A stretch of DNA of 64,000 nucleotides from Saccharopolyspora kobensis (GTDB lineage Bacteria > Actinomycetota > Actinomycetes > Mycobacteriales > Pseudonocardiaceae). Shown one piece after another: positions 8,102 through 17,153 of this stretch. Positions within the stretch are counted from its first letter, which is position 1. Each line of letters opens with the position of its first letter. The DNA lies in NCBI RefSeq assembly GCF_900108315.1, contig NZ_FNVB01000008.1, positions 361,547 to 425,546 on the forward strand, read 5' to 3'. The translations under genes were made by a program, and so were the position numbers. The notes under the pieces were generated by a model. It was not told the origin of the DNA, did no database searches, and saw nothing but the letters and a program-made list of their open reading frames with translations.

Positions 8102-9727
8102 GTGAGCTTTCGCCGTCGAACCCTGCTCAAAGCCGGTGGCGTGGCCGCCATCGCCCTGAGCAGCGCCGAGGTCGCGGTGGCCGCCCCGTCGGACGTCTTC
8201 GTCCACGGGGTCGCCTCCGGCGATCCCACCCCGAGCAACGTGATCCTCTGGACCCGGGTCACCCCCGGCCCGAGCGCGTCTCCCGGTTCCGGCATCGGCC
8301 CGGACTGCGCCGTCGGGTGGGAGGTGGCCACCGATCCGCGGTTCCGGCGAGTGGTGGCGAGCGGGAGCACGACGACCGGCGCCGCGCGGGACCACACGGT
8401 CAAGGTCGACGTCGCGGGCCTGGCACCCGACACCTGGTACTGGTACCGGTTCCGGGCTGCGGGCGCGGTTTCGCCGGTGGGGCGGACGCGCACCGCTCCC
8501 GCGCTCGGCGCCTCCGTGGAGCGGCTGCGCTTCGGCGTGGTGTCCTGCTCGAACTGGCAGGCCGGGTACTTCTCGGCGTACCGCCACCTCGCCGACCGCG
8601 ACGACCTCGACGCCGTCCTGCACCTCGGCGACTACCTCTACGAGTACGCCCCGGGCGAGTACCAGGCGCGCGACGTCGTGGTGCGGCCGCACGACCCGCC
8701 GACCGAGGTCATCACGCTGCCGCACTACCGGCGCAGGCACGCCCAGTACAAGACCGACCCCGACCTGCAGGCCCTGCACGCGCGCGTCCCGTTCATCACG
8801 ACCTGGGACGACCACGAGTCCGCCAACAACGCCTGGGCCGACGGCGCGGAGAACCACACCGAAGGCGCTGAAGGCTCCTACGCGGACCGGAAGCGGGCGT
8901 GGCAGCGCGCGTACGCCGAGTGGATGCCGGTGCGCTACGAGCCCGGCGGCGTGCTCTACCGGCGGTTCGCCTTCGGCGCGCTCGCCGAGCTGTCCATGTT
9001 GGACCTGCGCTCCTACCGCAGCGAGCAGGTCGGCAGCAGGCTGGACCACGACGTCCACGACCCGGCGCGCACCATCACCGGCGACGCGCAGCTGCGCTGG
9101 CTGACCAGCGGACTCGCGCGGTCGCGGGCGCAGTGGAAGCTGATCGGCAACCCGGTGATGATCGCGCCGGTCCGGTTCCCGTCCACGCTGTCGATCGAGC
9201 GGCGGCGGGCACTCGGCGAGCTCACCGGCACCCCGCTCGTCCAAGGCCTGCCGCTGAACCTCGACCAGTGGGACGGCTACACCGCCGACCGCGACGCGGT
9301 GTTCGCGGTGCTGCGCGACCACGGCATCCGGAACACCGTCTTCCTGACCGGCGACATCCACTCCGCGTGGGCCGCGGAGCTGCCCAGCTCGACCCGCAGC
9401 TATCCCCTGGACCGCGAATCGGTCGGCGTCGAGTTCGTCTGCACGTCGGTGACCAGCGACAACATCGACGACATCCTGCGCGTCCGGCCGCAGACCGCCT
9501 CGCGGGCGATCGTCGGGGCGATCCGGGTGAACAACCCGCACATCAAGCACGTCGACCTCGACTCGCACGGCTTCTGCGTCCTGGACCTCACCCCGCAACG
9601 GGCGCAGATGGACTGGTACGCGCTCACCGACCGCACCGCCCCGGACAGCGCCGCGCACCACTCGACCTCCTACGCAGTGCGCACCGGAACCCAGCAGATC
9701 GAACAGGTGCAGGAGCCCGTGCGATGA
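8102..9727 (+). CDS. phoD: PhoD-like alkaline phosphatase, Tat-exported
   Basis: About 541 aa from the GTG at 8102, chosen so that the twin-arginine signal FRRRTLLKAGG sits at the very N-terminus; an in-frame GTG at 8054 would add 16 residues. The PhoD domain runs from a fibronectin-like N-terminal part (VFVHGVASGDPTPSNVILWT) to the metallophosphatase core. Expected metal-site motifs are visible: FGVVSCSNWQ (about 145), HLGDYLYEY (about 174), TWDDHES (about 234) and TGDIHSAW (about 416). PhoD enzymes hydrolyse phosphate mono- and diesters outside the membrane, using Ca/Fe in studied members. It is coupled by a 4-base overlap to a second exported phosphatase-superfamily gene, suggesting joint phosphate scavenging. 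Confidence 0.93.
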   Translation: MSFRRRTLLKAGGVAAIALSSAEVAVAAPSDVFVHGVASGDPTPSNVILWTRVTPGPSASPGSGIGPDCAVGWEVATDPRFRRVVASGSTTTGAARDHTVKVDVAGLAPDTWYWYRFRAAGAVSPVGRTRTAPALGASVERLRFGVVSCSNWQAGYFSAYRHLADRDDLDAVLHLGDYLYEYAPGEYQARDVVVRPHDPPTEVITLPHYRRRHAQYKTDPDLQALHARVPFITTWDDHESANNAWADGAENHTEGAEGSYADRKRAWQRAYAEWMPVRYEPGGVLYRRFAFGALAELSMLDLRSYRSEQVGSRLDHDVHDPARTITGDAQLRWLTSGLARSRAQWKLIGNPVMIAPVRFPSTLSIERRRALGELTGTPLVQGLPLNLDQWDGYTADRDAVFAVLRDHGIRNTVFLTGDIHSAWAAELPSSTRSYPLDRESVGVEFVCTSVTSDNIDDILRVRPQTASRAIVGAIRVNNPHIKHVDLDSHGFCVLDLTPQRAQMDWYALTDRTAPDSAAHHSTSYAVRTGTQQIEQVQEPVR

Positions 9728-10980
9728 CTTCCCTCGACCGACGCAGTTTCCTCCAGGTCGCAGGCACCGGCGTGCTGCTGTCCGCCGCGGCTCCCACCGC
9801 GTGGGCATCCGGCGGCGACAAGCCGCTGCGGGTCTACTCGCTGGTCGTCGACGGCTGCTCGCCCGACGAGATCACCCCGCACCTGACACCTCGCCTGCAC
9901 GAGCTGCGCGAGGCCGGGACGTCCTTCCCGCAGGCCCGGTCGCTGCCGGTGATGGAGACGATCCCGAACCACGTGATGATGATGAGCGGCGTGCGGCCGG
10001 ACCGCTCCGGCGTGCCCGCGAACTCGGTCTACGACGCGGCGCAGGGCGAGATCCGCACCCTCGACCGCGCGTCGGACCTGCGGTTCGACACGCTGCTGGA
10101 CCGGTTGCACGCCCGCGGGAAGGTCACCGGCAGCGTGCTGAGCAAGGAGTACCTGCACGGGATCTTCGGCACCCGGGCCAGCGTGCGGTGGGAGCCGCGG
10201 CCGATCGTCCCGATCAGCGGGCACGCCCCGGACATCTTCACCGCGAGCGCGCTGGTGTCCATGGTGGACAGTTCCGATCCGGACCTGGTGTTCGCCAACT
10301 TCGGCGACGTGGACCGGCTCGGCCACGCCGACCTGACCGGCACCACGCTGCGGGCCGCCCGCGCCGCGGCGCTGGCCTCCGCCGACGCGCAGGTCGGCCG
10401 GTTCGTCGACCACCTCGTCCGCACCGACCGCTGGTCCTCCAGCGTGCTGCTGATCTGCGCCGACCACTCGATGGACTGGTCGTGGGCGCACCGGGTGATC
10501 TCGCTGAGCAGGGCGGTGGAGAACGACCCGCTGCTGACCGGCCGCGTGCGGATCGCGCCGAACGGCGGCGCGGAACTGCTGTACTTCACCGGCCCGGCGG
10601 CAGAGCGCGGAGCCGCGGTGACCCGGCTCCGAGAACTGGCCGCGGCCACCGAAGGCGTCCACTCCGCCCACGATCCGGCCGAGCTCCGGCTGGGGCCCGA
10701 GGCGGGCGACCTGGTCGTCTACTGCGAACCGGGCTGGCGCTTCGCGGACCCGGAGGTCGTCTCCAACCCGATCCCGGGCAACCACGGCCACCCGGCCACC
10801 GAACCGATCCCGTTCTTCATCACCGGCGGCCACCCGGCGATCCGCACCGGCACGTCCGCGGCCGAAGCCCGGACCGTCGACGTCGCCCCGACCCTGGGCG
10901 CCCTCTTCGACCTCCCGGCCCCGGCCGGCGGCTACGACGGAACCGCCCGCGCGGAGGCCTTCGACCTCACCCGCCTGTGA
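9724..10980 (+). CDS. Exported alkaline phosphatase superfamily (nucleotide pyrophosphatase/phosphodiesterase-like) protein
   Basis: A 418-aa protein whose ATG overlaps the phoD stop codon (ATGA). A Tat signal (LDRRSFLQVAGTGVLL) opens the protein. Superfamily metal motifs are present: the first Asp in VVDGCSPDE (about 42), the likely Thr nucleophile in METIPNHVMM (about 79), GDVDRLGHAD (about 195), ICADHSMDW (about 244) and NHGHPATE (about 353). This order matches type I phosphodiesterase/nucleotide pyrophosphatase proteins, which cleave phosphodiester or pyrophosphate bonds. The substrate is unknown. Co-translation with phoD and shared Tat export suggest a two-enzyme extracellular phosphate-release unit. 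Confidence 0.88.
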   Translation: MTSLDRRSFLQVAGTGVLLSAAAPTAWASGGDKPLRVYSLVVDGCSPDEITPHLTPRLHELREAGTSFPQARSLPVMETIPNHVMMMSGVRPDRSGVPANSVYDAAQGEIRTLDRASDLRFDTLLDRLHARGKVTGSVLSKEYLHGIFGTRASVRWEPRPIVPISGHAPDIFTASALVSMVDSSDPDLVFANFGDVDRLGHADLTGTTLRAARAAALASADAQVGRFVDHLVRTDRWSSSVLLICADHSMDWSWAHRVISLSRAVENDPLLTGRVRIAPNGGAELLYFTGPAAERGAAVTRLRELAAATEGVHSAHDPAELRLGPEAGDLVVYCEPGWRFADPEVVSNPIPGNHGHPATEPIPFFITGGHPAIRTGTSAAEARTVDVAPTLGALFDLPAPAGGYDGTARAEAFDLTRL

Positions 10981-10982
10981 GC

Positions 10983-11020
10983 CGAAGGGCCTCTTCGAGG
11001 CGACTCGAAGAGGCCCTTCG
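10983..11020. terminator. Bidirectional hairpin between the phosphatase pair and purL
   Basis: A perfect 17-bp stem (CGAAGGGCCTCTTCGAG with its complement) around a GCGA tetraloop lies between convergent stop codons. It can serve both transcription units. Confidence 0.85.
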
Positions 11021-11032
11021 CCGTGGAGAGGA

Positions 11033-13312
11033 TCAGCCGAACAGCTTGGGGAGGGTGCCCTCCCAGGCCTCGCGGAGCTCCGGCAGCGGGATGTTCGCGA
11101 CGTCCTGGATGTCCAGGGACTTCTCGCCCGCGTCGGCGACACCGACCTTGGACCACGGCAGACCGCGGGCCGTGCACATGTCGGTGAAGCGGGTCTCCTC
11201 GCTGCGCGGGACCGCCACCAGGACGCGACCCGCCGACTCGGAGAACAGCCAGACGAACGGGTCCGCGCCCTCGGGCAGGACCACGCGGGCACCGCACTCG
11301 CCGACCAGCGCCGTCTCCACCAGCGCCTGCGCCAGGCCGCCCTCGGAGAGGTCGTGCGCCGCCGAGATCATGCCGTCGCGGGAGCCCGCGACCAGGATCT
11401 CCGCCAGCAGCTTCTCCCGCGCCAGGTCGACCTTCGGCGGCACCCCGCCGAGGTGGTCGTGCACCACGCGAGCCCACTCCGAGCCGCCGAACTCCTCGCG
11501 CGTCTCGCCGAGCAGCAGCAGCGTCTCGCCGTCCTCGCCGCCGATGCCGGTGGGGATGCGGCGGGTCACGTCGTCGATCGTGCCCAGCACGCCGACCACC
11601 GGCGTCGGCAGGATCGCCTTGGAGCCGGTCTGGTTGTAGAAGCTGACGTTGCCGCCGGTCACCGGGATGCCCAGCTCCTGGCAGGCGTCGGCCAGACCGC
11701 GCACCGCCTGCTGGAACTGCCACATCACGCCCGGGTCCTCCGGCGAGCCGAAGTTCAGGCAGTTGGTGACCGCCACCGGCGTCGCACCGGTGGTCGCCAC
11801 GTTGCGGTAGGCCTCCGCCAGCGCCAGCTGCGCGCCCGCGTACGGGTCGAGCCGGGTGTAGCGGGAGTTGCAGTCGGTGGAGATCGCGATGCCGCGACCG
11901 GTCTCCTCGTCGATGCGCAGCACACCGCCGTCCGACGGCTGCGCCAGCACGGTGTTGCCGCGGACGTAGCGGTCGTACTGGTCGGTGACCCACGCGCGGG
12001 AGCACAGGTTCGGCGAGGCCGCCATCCGCAGGATCGTCTCGCGCAGCTCGTCCTTCGTGGACGGGCGGGCCAGCGTGCTCGCGCTGTCCGCGGCGATCAG
12101 GTCCTGCTCGGCGGGCCGCTCGACCGGGCGCTCGTAGACCGGGCCCTCGTGCGCGACGGTGCGCGGCGGCACGTCCACCACGAGCTCGCCGTGCCAGTAG
12201 ATCTCCAGGTTCTCGCCGTCGGTGACCTCACCGATCACGGTGGCGGTGACGTCCCACTTCCGGCAGACCTCCAGGAACGCGTCCACGTTGGACGGTTCCA
12301 CCACGGCGCACATCCGCTCCTGCGACTCGCTGGAGAGGATCTCGGCGGCCGTCATGCCGGTGGCGCGCAGCGGGACCTGGTCCAGGTCGACGCGCATGCC
12401 GCCGTCACCGGCCGAGGCCAGCTCCGAGGTGGCGCAGGACAGGCCCGCGCCGCCCAGGTCCTGGATGCCCACGACCAGGCCGGCGTGGTAGAGGTCCAGG
12501 CAGCACTCGATGAGCACCTTCTCGGCGAACGGGTCGCCGACCTGGACGCTCGGCAGCTTCTTGCGGCCCGCACCGGTCTCGTCGCTGTCGAAGGTCTCCG
12601 ATGCCAGCACCGACACGCCGCCGATGCCGTCCAGCCCGGTGCGCGCACCGAACAGGATGATCTTGTTGCCCTTGCCGCTGGCGTGCGCCAGGTGCAGGTC
12701 CTCGACCTTCATCACGCCCACGCACATGGCGTTGACCAGCGGATTTCCGCTGTAGCACTCGTCGAAGACGACCTCACCGCCGATGTTCGGCAGGCCCAGG
12801 CAGTTGCCGTAGCTGCCGACACCGGAGACCACACCGGGCAGCACCCGCTTGGTGTCCTCCGCGTCGGCCGGGCCGAAGCGCAGCGGGTCGGCCACCGCGA
12901 CCGGGCGCGCGCCCATCGCCATGATGTCGCGGACGATGCCGCCGACACCGGTCGCCGCGCCCTGGTGCGGCTCGACGTAGGACGGGTGGTTGTGGCTCTC
13001 CAGCTTGAACGTCACCGCCCAGCCGTCGCCGATGTCCACCACGCCGGCGTTCTCGCCGATGCCCGCGAGCATCTTCGCGCGCATCTCGTCGGTGGTGGTC
13101 TCGCCGAAGTACTTCAGGTGCACCTTCGACGACTTGTAGGAGCAGTGCTCGCTCCACATCACCGAGTACATGGCCAGCTCGGCGTCGGTCGGCCTGCGGC
13201 CCAGGATCTCGCGGATCCGGGCGTACTCGTCGTCCTTCAGCCCCAGCTCGCGGTACGGCTGGTCGGTCTCGGGAGTGCTTTTCGCCTGCTCGACGGTGTC
13301 GATGTTGGTCAC
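11033..13312 (-). CDS. purL: Phosphoribosylformylglycinamidine synthase, large subunit PurL
   Basis: A 759-aa protein of the short (Gram-positive/archaeal) PurL type that needs PurS and PurQ. It carries [11 protein letters not shown] near residue 55, then the two repeated ATP-binding halves ([34 protein letters not shown]-like glycine-rich motifs). It catalyses FGAR plus ATP to FGAM with ammonia from PurQ, step four of de novo purine synthesis. The GTG start is fixed by a GTGA overlap with the purQ stop; the long upstream frame is only the complement of the purQ region. It is the last gene of purS-purQ-purL and ends at a strong bidirectional terminator. Confidence 0.98.
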   Translation of the reverse strand: MTNIDTVEQAKSTPETDQPYRELGLKDDEYARIREILGRRPTDAELAMYSVMWSEHCSYKSSKVHLKYFGETTTDEMRAKMLAGIGENAGVVDIGDGWAVTFKLESHNHPSYVEPHQGAATGVGGIVRDIMAMGARPVAVADPLRFGPADAEDTKRVLPGVVSGVGSYGNCLGLPNIGGEVVFDECYSGNPLVNAMCVGVMKVEDLHLAHASGKGNKIILFGARTGLDGIGGVSVLASETFDSDETGAGRKKLPSVQVGDPFAEKVLIECCLDLYHAGLVVGIQDLGGAGLSCATSELASAGDGGMRVDLDQVPLRATGMTAAEILSSESQERMCAVVEPSNVDAFLEVCRKWDVTATVIGEVTDGENLEIYWHGELVVDVPPRTVAHEGPVYERPVERPAEQDLIAADSASTLARPSTKDELRETILRMAASPNLCSRAWVTDQYDRYVRGNTVLAQPSDGGVLRIDEETGRGIAISTDCNSRYTRLDPYAGAQLALAEAYRNVATTGATPVAVTNCLNFGSPEDPGVMWQFQQAVRGLADACQELGIPVTGGNVSFYNQTGSKAILPTPVVGVLGTIDDVTRRIPTGIGGEDGETLLLLGETREEFGGSEWARVVHDHLGGVPPKVDLAREKLLAEILVAGSRDGMISAAHDLSEGGLAQALVETALVGECGARVVLPEGADPFVWLFSESAGRVLVAVPRSEETRFTDMCTARGLPWSKVGVADAGEKSLDIQDVANIPLPELREAWEGTLPKLFG

Positions 13313-13986
13313 GCTGCCACCAGTGCATCCAGAACGGACAGGAACATGCCGAGGCCGTCGTCGGTGGGGCCGGTCAGCGGGTCGATCGCGTGCTCGGGGT
13401 GCGGCATCATGCCCGCCACCCGGCCGCGCGCGTCGGTGATGCCCGCGATCCCGCGCTGCGAACCGTTCGGGTTCTCGCCCGCGTAGCGGAACAGCACCCG
13501 GCCTTCGCCCTCCAGCTCGTCGAGGACGGCCTCGTCGGCCATGTAGTTGCCCTCGCCGTGCTTGATCGGGATCAGCAGCTCGGCACCGGCCTCGTAGCGG
13601 GTGGTCCACGCGCTGCTGTTGTTCTCCACCTGCAACCACTGGTCGCGGCAGACGTAGTGCAGGCCCGCGTTGCGGGTCAGCACGCCGGGCAGCAGCCCGG
13701 ACTCGCACAGGATCTGGAAGCCGTTGCACACGCCGAGCACCGGCATGCCCTTGCGGGCGGCCTCGACCACCTCGGCCATCACCGGGGCGAACTTGGCGAT
13801 CGCGCCGCAGCGCAGGTAGTCGCCGTAGGAGAAGCCGCCGGGCACGACCACCGCGTCGACGCCCTTGAGGTCGTGGTCGGCGTGCCAGAGGGCGACGGAC
13901 TCGGCACCGGCGCGGCGAACCGCGCGGGCGGCGTCGACGTCATCGAGGGTGCCGGGGAAGGTGATGACGCCGATCTTCGCGCTCAC
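13309..13986 (-). CDS. purQ: Phosphoribosylformylglycinamidine synthase, glutaminase subunit PurQ
   Basis: A 225-aa class I glutamine amidotransferase. The nucleophile Cys lies in [12 protein letters not shown] near residue 87, and the His/Glu pair in [10 protein letters not shown] near 197. It supplies ammonia to PurL. Its GTG start overlaps the purS stop (GTGA), and its own stop overlaps the purL start in the same way, so the three subunits are translationally coupled in a fixed order. Confidence 0.98.
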   Translation of the reverse strand: MSAKIGVITFPGTLDDVDAARAVRRAGAESVALWHADHDLKGVDAVVVPGGFSYGDYLRCGAIAKFAPVMAEVVEAARKGMPVLGVCNGFQILCESGLLPGVLTRNAGLHYVCRDQWLQVENNSSAWTTRYEAGAELLIPIKHGEGNYMADEAVLDELEGEGRVLFRYAGENPNGSQRGIAGITDARGRVAGMMPHPEHAIDPLTGPTDDGLGMFLSVLDALVAA

Positions 13987-14222
13987 GCGTCCACCCGCCG
14001 GACGGTCCAGTCCTCGATGACCGGGTTGGCCAGCAGCGTTTCGGCGATCTTGGCGAGCGTGTCGTCGTCGACGTCGTCGGCGACCTCCAGCTCGAAACGC
14101 TTCCCCTGGCGGACTTCGGCGATCCCTTCGAACCCGAGCCGCGGCAGCGCATTGGCCACCGCCTGCCCCTGCGGGTCGAGGATCTCCTGCTTCGGCATGA
14201 CGTCGACAACGACTCGGGCCAC
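13983..14222 (-). CDS. purS: Phosphoribosylformylglycinamidine synthase subunit PurS
   Basis: A 79-aa protein beginning [20 protein letters not shown], the standard PurS opening, with the conserved core [16 protein letters not shown]. The GTG start has GGGAG upstream (in the AACCGGGAGCAGCACCC leader). PurS bridges PurL and PurQ in the short-PurL complex. It is the first gene of the operon; the promoter should lie in 14223-14489, which also serves the divergent small secreted protein gene. Confidence 0.96.
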   Translation of the reverse strand: MARVVVDVMPKQEILDPQGQAVANALPRLGFEGIAEVRQGKRFELEVADDVDDDTLAKIAETLLANPVIEDWTVRRVDA

Positions 14223-14489
14223 GGGTGCTGCTCCCGGTTTCAGTGCAGATCCGCCAGGACCCCGGCGGATGGCCAGCAGTACTGGCGCAGCGTAACTGAG
14301 CTGGGAGTTCACCGTGCCGGGCAGGGGCGGCGGGTGCGGTGTGGCTCACCACATCCTACCCGCGCTGTGTCTTCCGTCACAAATTTCACGCATTGTTTAA
14401 ACCTTTGGCCCCGAATGCCGTCTATCAGGGAGGGCGCCGAGGGGAGGTGCCCGGTGTTGATCGAAAGTCACTGAGGGGAACGCATTCCG

Positions 14490-14888
14490 ATGCGCACATT
14501 CAAGACGTTGCTGGGGGCGGCGCTGCTCGCCGGACTCGCCCTGACCACGACCGTCCCGGCCACCGCCGCGCCGAGCACCGAGGCGGTCCGGGTCGCCGAG
14601 CAGCCGCGGTTCACCGCCGACAAGTCCCAGGTCCGGGCCGGGAACACGCTGGTCATGCGGCTCGACCACGGGCTGGAGGGCGTGAGCTGGATCTCCTCCG
14701 CCGCGTTCGTGCGCAACCGCGAGCACCCGGTGGGAGCCGACGAGGGCCTTGCCGAGGTCGTCGCCGACCGCGACGGCGTCGCCGAGGCGGTGGCGACCAT
14801 CGCCGACGTGCCGCCCGGGCAGTACTCGGTGCACACCCGCATCGGCGGCGGGGCCGGGCCGACGATGACCATCACCGTCACCGGCTGA
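14490..14888 (+). CDS. Small secreted protein of unknown function
   Basis: A 132-aa protein with GAGGGGA as ribosome site. A signal peptide spans about residues 1-28 (hydrophobic LLGAALLAGLALTT, then ATAAPS). The mature part of about 100 aa has alternating hydrophobic/polar strands (RAGNTLVMRLDHGL, ADVPPGQYSVHTRIGG, TMTITVTG), which suggests a small beta-sandwich. There are no cysteines and no recognised domain. It is transcribed away from purS and followed at once by a strong hairpin, so it is probably a single-gene unit. Confidence 0.75.
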   Translation: MRTFKTLLGAALLAGLALTTTVPATAAPSTEAVRVAEQPRFTADKSQVRAGNTLVMRLDHGLEGVSWISSAAFVRNREHPVGADEGLAEVVADRDGVAEAVATIADVPPGQYSVHTRIGGGAGPTMTITVTG

Positions 14889-14896
14889 GCGCGGGT

Positions 14897-14938
14897 CGTG
14901 AGCGCTTCGGGGCGCCGGAACGCCCCGAAGCGCTCACG
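14897..14938. repeat. Family F hairpin copy 1 (GTGAGCGCTTCGGGGCG), probable terminator
   Basis: A perfect 18-bp stem CGTGAGCGCTTCGGGGCG with a 6-base loop (CCGGAA), 9 bases after a stop codon. The same stem core recurs at 19916-19955, so it is a dispersed hairpin as well as a likely terminator. Confidence 0.8.
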
Positions 14939-14997
14939 GCGTTCACCGGTAGCGAGATCCGTCGCCCCGCCCGGGTTTTTCCGGAAGTGTGCTGGCC

Positions 14998-15984
14998 ATG
15001 CGGATCTTGGTCCTGGGTGGAACGGTCTTCGTCGGGCACGCCGTCGCGGCGGCGGCCCTGGAGCGCGGGCACGACGTCGTCTGCGCGGCGCGCGGCACGA
15101 GCGGCGACGTGCCGGACGGCGCGGAGCTGGTGGTCGTGGACCGGGCGGAGGGGCTCGGCCCACTGGCCGGGCAGCGGTTCGACGCGGTCGTCGACGTCGC
15201 GCGGAACTACCGGTGGGTGTGCGAGGCGCTGGAGGCCGTGGACGCCGGGCACTGGACGTTCGTGTCCACGATCAACGTCTACGCGAACAACGCGGCGACC
15301 GGTCAGAGCGTCGACGCGCCGCTGCTGGAGCCGATCACCGACTCCGCCGACACCAGCACTCCCGAGTCCTACGGCGGGATCAAGGTGGCCTGCGAGAACG
15401 CGGTGCGGGAGGCGATGGGCGAGCGCGCGTTCGTGGTCCGCCCCGGCCTGATCACCGGGCCGAACGATCCCTCCGACCGCTTCGGCTACTGGCCGCTGCG
15501 GATGTCGCGCGGCGGGCGGGTGCTCGTGCCGGACACGCCCGGCACGCCGTCCCAGCACATCGACGTGCGCGATCTGGCCGACTGGATCGTCACCGCCGCG
15601 GAGCGCGGCCTCGCGGGCACCTTCGACGGCATCGGCCCGGCCACCACGCTGGACGCGCTGCTGAAGGAGATCGCCCGGGTCGTCGCGCCGGCCGGTACCG
15701 AGCTCGCGGCCGTCGCGCCCGAGGCGCTCGACGAAGCCGGGGTGCAGCGCTGGAGCGGGCCGAAGTCGCTGCCGCTGTGGATCCCGGACGGCTACGACGG
15801 CTTCGCCTCGCACGACGCCGCGCCCTCGCTGGCCGCCGGGCTGCGCATCCGGCCGCTGGCCGAGACGGTGGCGGCCGCGCTGGAGAGCGAGCGCACGCGC
15901 GGCGTCGACCGCGAGCGCAAGGCCGGGCTGACCCCGGTCGAGGAGACCGAGCTGCTCGGCACGCTGCCGCACCGGCTCTGGTGA
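14998..15984 (+). CDS. NAD-dependent epimerase/dehydratase-like protein (extended SDR)
   Basis: A 328-aa protein starting at ATG 14998 with MRILVLGGTVFVG, an N-terminal Rossmann nucleotide-binding motif (G7-x5-G13). A Y-x3-K pair (SYGGIK, near 124-129) follows at the usual place, then HIDVRDLADWIV, typical of extended SDR proteins. The glycine motif GGTVFVG instead of GxxGxxG resembles the atypical SDR group that includes RNA-binding chloroplast relatives and actinobacterial reductases. No substrate can be assigned. It runs alongside the MBL-fold gene 45 bases downstream and may share its transcript. Confidence 0.85.
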   Translation: MRILVLGGTVFVGHAVAAAALERGHDVVCAARGTSGDVPDGAELVVVDRAEGLGPLAGQRFDAVVDVARNYRWVCEALEAVDAGHWTFVSTINVYANNAATGQSVDAPLLEPITDSADTSTPESYGGIKVACENAVREAMGERAFVVRPGLITGPNDPSDRFGYWPLRMSRGGRVLVPDTPGTPSQHIDVRDLADWIVTAAERGLAGTFDGIGPATTLDALLKEIARVVAPAGTELAAVAPEALDEAGVQRWSGPKSLPLWIPDGYDGFASHDAAPSLAAGLRIRPLAETVAAALESERTRGVDRERKAGLTPVEETELLGTLPHRLW

Positions 15985-16029
15985 GGAGTGCGAGAGTGGT
16001 CGGGGCACCGGCTCTCGAGGAGGAACACC

Positions 16030-16665
16030 GTGCAGATCACCCACTTCGGACACTCGTGCGTGCTGGTCGAGACCGGATCGGCGCGACTGCTGATCGACCC
16101 CGGCACCTTCTCCGCGGACTTCGAGGGCCTGCGCGAGCTGGACGCCGTGCTGGTCACCCACCAGCACCCCGACCACCTCGACCTGGAGCGGCTGCCCGCG
16201 CTGCTGGCGGCCAACCCGGACGCCCGGCTGGTGGTCGACCCGGGTTCGGCGGCGTCGATCGCCGAACGCGGGTTGTCGGCGACCACCGCCCGGCCCGGTG
16301 ACGCGATCGAGCTGGGCGGCGCGGCGGTCAACGTCGTCGGCGGCGAGCACGCGGTGATCCACCCGGACATCCCGGTGGTCGACAACATCGGCTACGTCGT
16401 AGACCACGGCGCGTTCTACCACCCCGGCGACTCGTTCTTCGTGCCGGAGCAGCGCATCGACGTGCTCGGCCTGCCGACCGCGGCGCCGTGGCTGAAGCTC
16501 TCCGAGGCGATCGACTTCCTGCGCGCGGTGGCGCCCCGGACGGCGGTGCCGATCCACGAGGCGGTGCTGGCCGTGCCGCAGATGCACTACCGGATGTTCG
16601 AGCAGCTCGGCCCGGAGGGCACGGCGGTCGAGGTCCTCACCAAGGGCACCCCGACCGGCCTCTGA
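16030..16665 (+). CDS. MBL-fold metal-dependent hydrolase (UlaG/YycJ-like)
   Basis: A 211-aa protein. The GTG at 16030 is preceded by GAGGAGGA. It opens VQITHFGHSCVLVE and carries the metal motif THQHPDHLD (HxHxDH) near residues 43-50. Further histidines (GGEHAVIHPD, FYHPGDSFF) and the late VPIHEA supply remaining ligands. Known relatives are metal-dependent hydrolases acting on phosphodiesters, lactones or nucleotides, so the reaction stays open. It is probably cotranscribed with the upstream epimerase-like gene. Confidence 0.88.
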   Translation: MQITHFGHSCVLVETGSARLLIDPGTFSADFEGLRELDAVLVTHQHPDHLDLERLPALLAANPDARLVVDPGSAASIAERGLSATTARPGDAIELGGAAVNVVGGEHAVIHPDIPVVDNIGYVVDHGAFYHPGDSFFVPEQRIDVLGLPTAAPWLKLSEAIDFLRAVAPRTAVPIHEAVLAVPQMHYRMFEQLGPEGTAVEVLTKGTPTGL

Positions 16666-16679
16666 GCGGTCGCCGCGGC

Positions 16680-17054
16680 TCAGTCGTCGTCGCGGTCGTC
16701 GACGTCGTGCACGTCGTCGCGGTCGTCCGCGTCGTCGTGGTCATCGACGTCGTCGTGGTCGAACTGGTCATCGCAGTCGTCGAAGCGGTCGTCCCGGTCG
16801 TCGCGATCGTCGTCGAACCGGTCGTCCCGGTCGTCGAACCGGTCGTCCCGGTCGTCGAACTGGTCGTCCAGGTCGTCGTCGACGCACACGGGGGCCGGCT
16901 GGTCGGGGTTCGGCACCTGCGCCGGGGCCGTGGGCAGCGGTGCCGGGGCCGGGGCCTGCTCCGCCGCGCCGGCCAGCGCCACGCCCGTGCCGCCGAGTCC
17001 CAGCACCGCCACCGCCGCGCCCGCCACCAGCCAGGTCCGCTTCATCGTCCGCAT
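16680..17054 (-). CDS. Secreted aspartate-repeat protein
   Basis: A 124-aa protein starting at ATG 17054 with GAGAGGCGGA upstream; the longer frame to 17147 has no better site. A signal peptide covers about residues 1-33 (TWLVAGAAVAVLGLGG, then ALAGA). A short Pro/Ala linker (APAPAPLPTAPAQ) leads to a tail of about 67 residues with some 40 aspartates, built on an RFDDRDD heptad encoded by a 21-base tandem repeat (about 16800-16870). There are two cysteines, one before and one inside the tail. Such tails bind Ca2+ or basic surfaces in other proteins, but function here is unknown. Repeat number should vary between strains by slippage. Confidence 0.8.
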   Translation of the reverse strand: MRTMKRTWLVAGAAVAVLGLGGTGVALAGAAEQAPAPAPLPTAPAQVPNPDQPAPVCVDDDLDDQFDDRDDRFDDRDDRFDDDRDDRDDRFDDCDDQFDHDDVDDHDDADDRDDVHDVDDRDDD

Positions 17055-17153
17055 CGTTCCGCCTCTCGTTCGGCTCTCTCCTTGACTGAAACCAGCTTCG
17101 GTGCCGAGCGTGAGGCGGCCCTGAAGGCCCGATGAAGGGATCCTCATCGGCCT

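Noticed and set aside
11033-13729. Longer 898-aa frame that would extend PurL upstream to 13729
   Set aside because: The extra N-terminus is out-of-frame purQ sequence; the family start VTNIDTVEQ at 13312 with GTGA overlap is clear.
14223-14489. Purine riboswitch upstream of purS
   Set aside because: No conserved purine or PRPP aptamer core was recognisable in the 267-base gap; only a plain promoter region is likely.
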